64,000 nucleotides of DNA from Gymnorhina tibicen (lineage: Eukaryota > Chordata > Aves > Passeriformes > Artamidae): assembly GCA_013399875.1 (NCBI GenBank), contig VXAZ01018984.1:1330460-1394459 (forward strand), written 5' to 3'. Within the stretch, counting starts at the first letter, position 1. Every line of letters starts with the position of its first letter. Of the stretch, positions 61,393 to 64,000 are shown one piece after another. The position numbers were made by a program, and so were the translations under genes. Under the pieces are notes generated by a model that was given only the letters and a program-made list of their open reading frames with translations, made no database searches and was not told where the DNA came from.

Positions 61393-64000
61393 GTAAAATT
61401 TTCAACCCGTCAGAAGGATATTCATGCAATGAAGGGCATGAAGTTGTCATCACATCATCTACTGGAATCTGTGTATGTGCTATGTACATCTCTACAAGCA
61501 AATTTGCCATCACCACCCTTGCTGCTGAAGAACTGTTGCAAACTTTCCAAACCTGGATTAGTTTATCTATTGGTTTTCCATAGGATGAGATAAAATTCTT
61601 CATTTTCAGTAGCTTCCAACAGAAACCCTACTAATTCAGCAATTGAGCATCACTTAACCTGTAACAGATTTTCTGCATGTGTTAGTATTAAGCAGGATGT
61701 GTTCTGTTGTCATCTCTTTGAAGGTTCAGATTCAGTGGCAGAGGAGTTTTTTCTGGCACGTTTTTTGTCAGGATCATATGCAGAGTAATTCCACATTTAC
61801 ATCTGGATGTGCAGAACGAATCCACAATGTGTGTGCTGAAGAGAGCAGGTGGGAAGGGTAGAGGAGAGAGGGATGCCCCTCCAGACTGAGCTACTGCAAA
61901 GTCCAAGCTGATTCACTTACCCTGTCTCAGGGCATGCTTCCTGAGAACTGCATGATGAATGCAGTCAGGGATTGTGTGAGCAGGAGGGAGGTGAAAATAA
62001 AAGGACAAAAATAAATTAAAAACCTCCACAAAACTGTGAAGTGTGTAGCAGGCTTTAGCCCTTAGTGTCAGAATAAGAATATTTTTCCTTACAAGAAGTT
62101 GGGGGTCAGATAAAACATCAGATAAAATCTGTATGGGAAATTATCTGTGATTTATTCTTCTTATACCCTTCCCCCTTACTTTGCCAGTTAATAGCAGCCA
62201 AGCTGTGTGTTAGAAATTCAAGATGAAAATCTTTGTTGGTTACTCCCACATCTCACGGGATTTTCCTGCTGTTCATTTATGCTCTAAATTTATTTCTAGG
62301 ATATTGCCCAGAAAATATCACTCTCTATAGGTTGCCCAAAAATGTGGAATTTTAGGACACTGAAACGCAGACACCTTTCTCTACAAGCATGGATTTTTTT
62401 TGTTAAATGTGTATATAAGTCAGAAGATTGGTGGAAAGCAGTAATAAATGGCAGGGAGAGTGGGAGCCATCCCTTTTCCAGACATTTAGTGTTCCTTTGC
62501 TGCATTCAGATGAAAAGAGACATGGATTGAAATTAAGAGGGTTATGCTCATCTTTGATATGTTAACAAGATAGACTCCTTCTCCCATCACTTTTTACAAG
62601 TGTCCTTATGACAGCTGCTGTGCTGAAGAAATTATTATTCAAAAATAACTTTCTATCTCACTCGAAATTTAAGTTGTCAGATATGTTTTAAACATATTTA
62701 AAAATAAGTTTAAAAATTTGAGCTAATTTTTATGACTATTTTTAAGTAGGTAATAATTCATGACTAACAACTGTAAACCTCTGATTGGAAATGAAATGTC
62801 GAAGGATATTTTTTACTGGCAGACATAAAAGGTGCTTCTGAGGAAAACATAAAAAAGCTTTTCCCTGTTTGTGATGTACCATTAGGACTGTCTTTAACTG
62901 TGTTTGGACTGGTGCTATTGTATGTTGAATTATACTTTCTTTGGGGCAGATCCCTGTCTGCTGGAAATACTCATAAATTCGTTGATTTCAATGCAGCAAG
63001 GCTGGTACATAACACTCATAGACAGGTGACATTTCTGCGAGATTACTGAAGTCTGCCAAGACTTCAAGTATTTAACTGCTCACCTCATGCTGGTCAATAT
63101 TCTAGGTACTGACTTTTCATTTAAAATGCTTATTTGGATCTTTGATAGCATATTGGTCTGTCAGATTTTGTTTGTAAGGTCGACAAAAATAGCGGAGGAG
63201 ACAAGAATGGATCTTCAAGTGGGATTATGATGCATGTGCTGAGAACTGCCTCTGGAAGCTGTCAAGCTTTTTTGCTCAGTGACCAGACTCTTGCATCTTC
63301 CTGAGTTACAGCAGATATTAAGCTGGTTGACAAGAGAGATGCAGTAGTTGCCTTGAAAAGAGATCAGCCTGTTGAAGGAGGACTTTCTGTAGCTTAGAGT
63401 CTCCTCTTCCAATAAGCATTTTAGCTCTGGATAGCCCTGGAAATTTACTGTGTGTTCCACTACTAATTCTCATAAACACCAGAATGTTCATACACCCTTT
63501 TTTTGCTTACTGTGCCTGTTTCTGTGGCTTCTGAGATGCATTGAGTGGGTAACTCTGAAACAGTGAAAACCCCCTCACCAACTCATCTGTAGGCAGGGCT
63601 TTTATTTGGTAAATATCTAAACTAAGGTAAATAATCCTTCAGATGTGATTGTATTTAATTCACAAGTGGAAGTTCCCATAGACATATATTTGCATCACAT
63701 ATGTAAATTATGGATTTTTTCTAATCTAAGAATTGTACATGTGCTTAAATGTGCTGGAATCAAGCTTTTAAGCTTTTTGAAATACAATAGTTTTTCATAT
63801 CATTGATATACAAGGCATGTTTTCATAACACTTCTGCACGTATATCAACTATTATCGCTCCTACATTACCAGTAAGTACTGTGCTAACATCTCTTTTAAG
63901 GATGAGTAATCTTCACTGTATTTTTTAACTGGGAAATGAAAGATAAGATTCATTTCCCCTTGGCAAAAAGGACTGTATGGAAATGCATCTTCCCACTTAA
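61393..64000. other. Noncoding stretch, nothing recognised
   Basis: Last part of the window. Frames of 60-87 codons overlap on both strands, without known similarity. A phrase at 63730-63765 (TACATGTGCTTAAATGTGCTGG) weakly resembles the half-unit of the palindromic repeat at 19135. An AT-rich stretch with repeated TTTAAA and TTTTTAA words lies at 62680-62760. Confidence 0.5.

Noticed and set aside
63730..63765. Half-unit similarity to the palindromic repeat (TACATGTGCTTAAATGTGCTGG)
   Set aside because: A single short match without the partner arm; AT-rich chance is plausible.
1..64000. CRISPR arrays, operons, rRNA, tRNA, spliceosomal snRNA or known microRNA genes
   Set aside because: I looked for their sequence signatures on both strands and saw none; the window is vertebrate noncoding DNA.

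Overview
This window looks like gene-poor, AT-rich vertebrate DNA, almost certainly from a bird. The main evidence is the mobile elements. There are two sense-strand and one antisense 3' ends of CR1 LINEs, the dominant retrotransposon of birds. One sense copy still has the octamer-type tail built on ATTCTGTG. There is also a short piece of an LTR whose start (TGTCATGGTTTAACCCCAGC) I associate with endogenous retroviruses of neoavian birds rather than of chicken. A reverse-transcriptase relic from a much older CR1-like LINE and several degraded MIR/CORE-SINE fragments fit an amniote genome. The species cannot be named.

No complete gene is visible. The open frames are short (longest 159 codons), mostly overlap frames on the other strand, and match no family I recognise. 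The longest is low-complexity T/G-rich sequence. The window is therefore either intergenic or lies inside very large introns. Three plus-strand segments have splice-like borders around an open frame (13034-13129, 26344-26478, 61233-61392). Only the 26344-26478 segment has a good pyrimidine tract, a possible branch point and a near-consensus donor together. It is reported as a candidate exon at low confidence.

Layout: 1-11.5 kb is unannotated AT-rich sequence with a CpG-dense patch at 2087-2301 and a poly(A)-signal-plus-A-tract at 7354-7388. An LTR fragment lies at 11502-11585 and a 273-base assembly gap at 12548-12820. A CpG- and GC-raised block lies at 15190-15900, and an ancient palindromic repeat at about 19135-19312. 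From 19.3 to 32.5 kb there is only the candidate exon, a MIR-like scrap and simple repeats. The LINE-bearing part runs from 32.5 to 45.5 kb: CR1 tail at 32538-32846, minus-strand RT relic at 33260-33690, CR1 tail at 39368-39700, and minus-strand CR1 at 45241-45443 followed by a T/G-rich repeat and a roughly 50-bp tandem duplication. MIR-like fragments are concentrated between 44.0 and 55.8 kb. The last 8 kb carries microsatellites and one weak exon-like segment.

I found no convincing undescribed biological system. The observations most worth checking are the candidate exon at 26344-26478, a perfect 20-bp palindrome at 48308-48327, a 13-bp inverted repeat carrying two CTAATTAG homeodomain-type sites at 40507-40550, a perfect CRE palindrome inside a CR1 relic at 45306-45317, and the run of old MIR fragments, which could mark conserved regulatory DNA. 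Repeat family calls come from remembered consensus features, not from a search.
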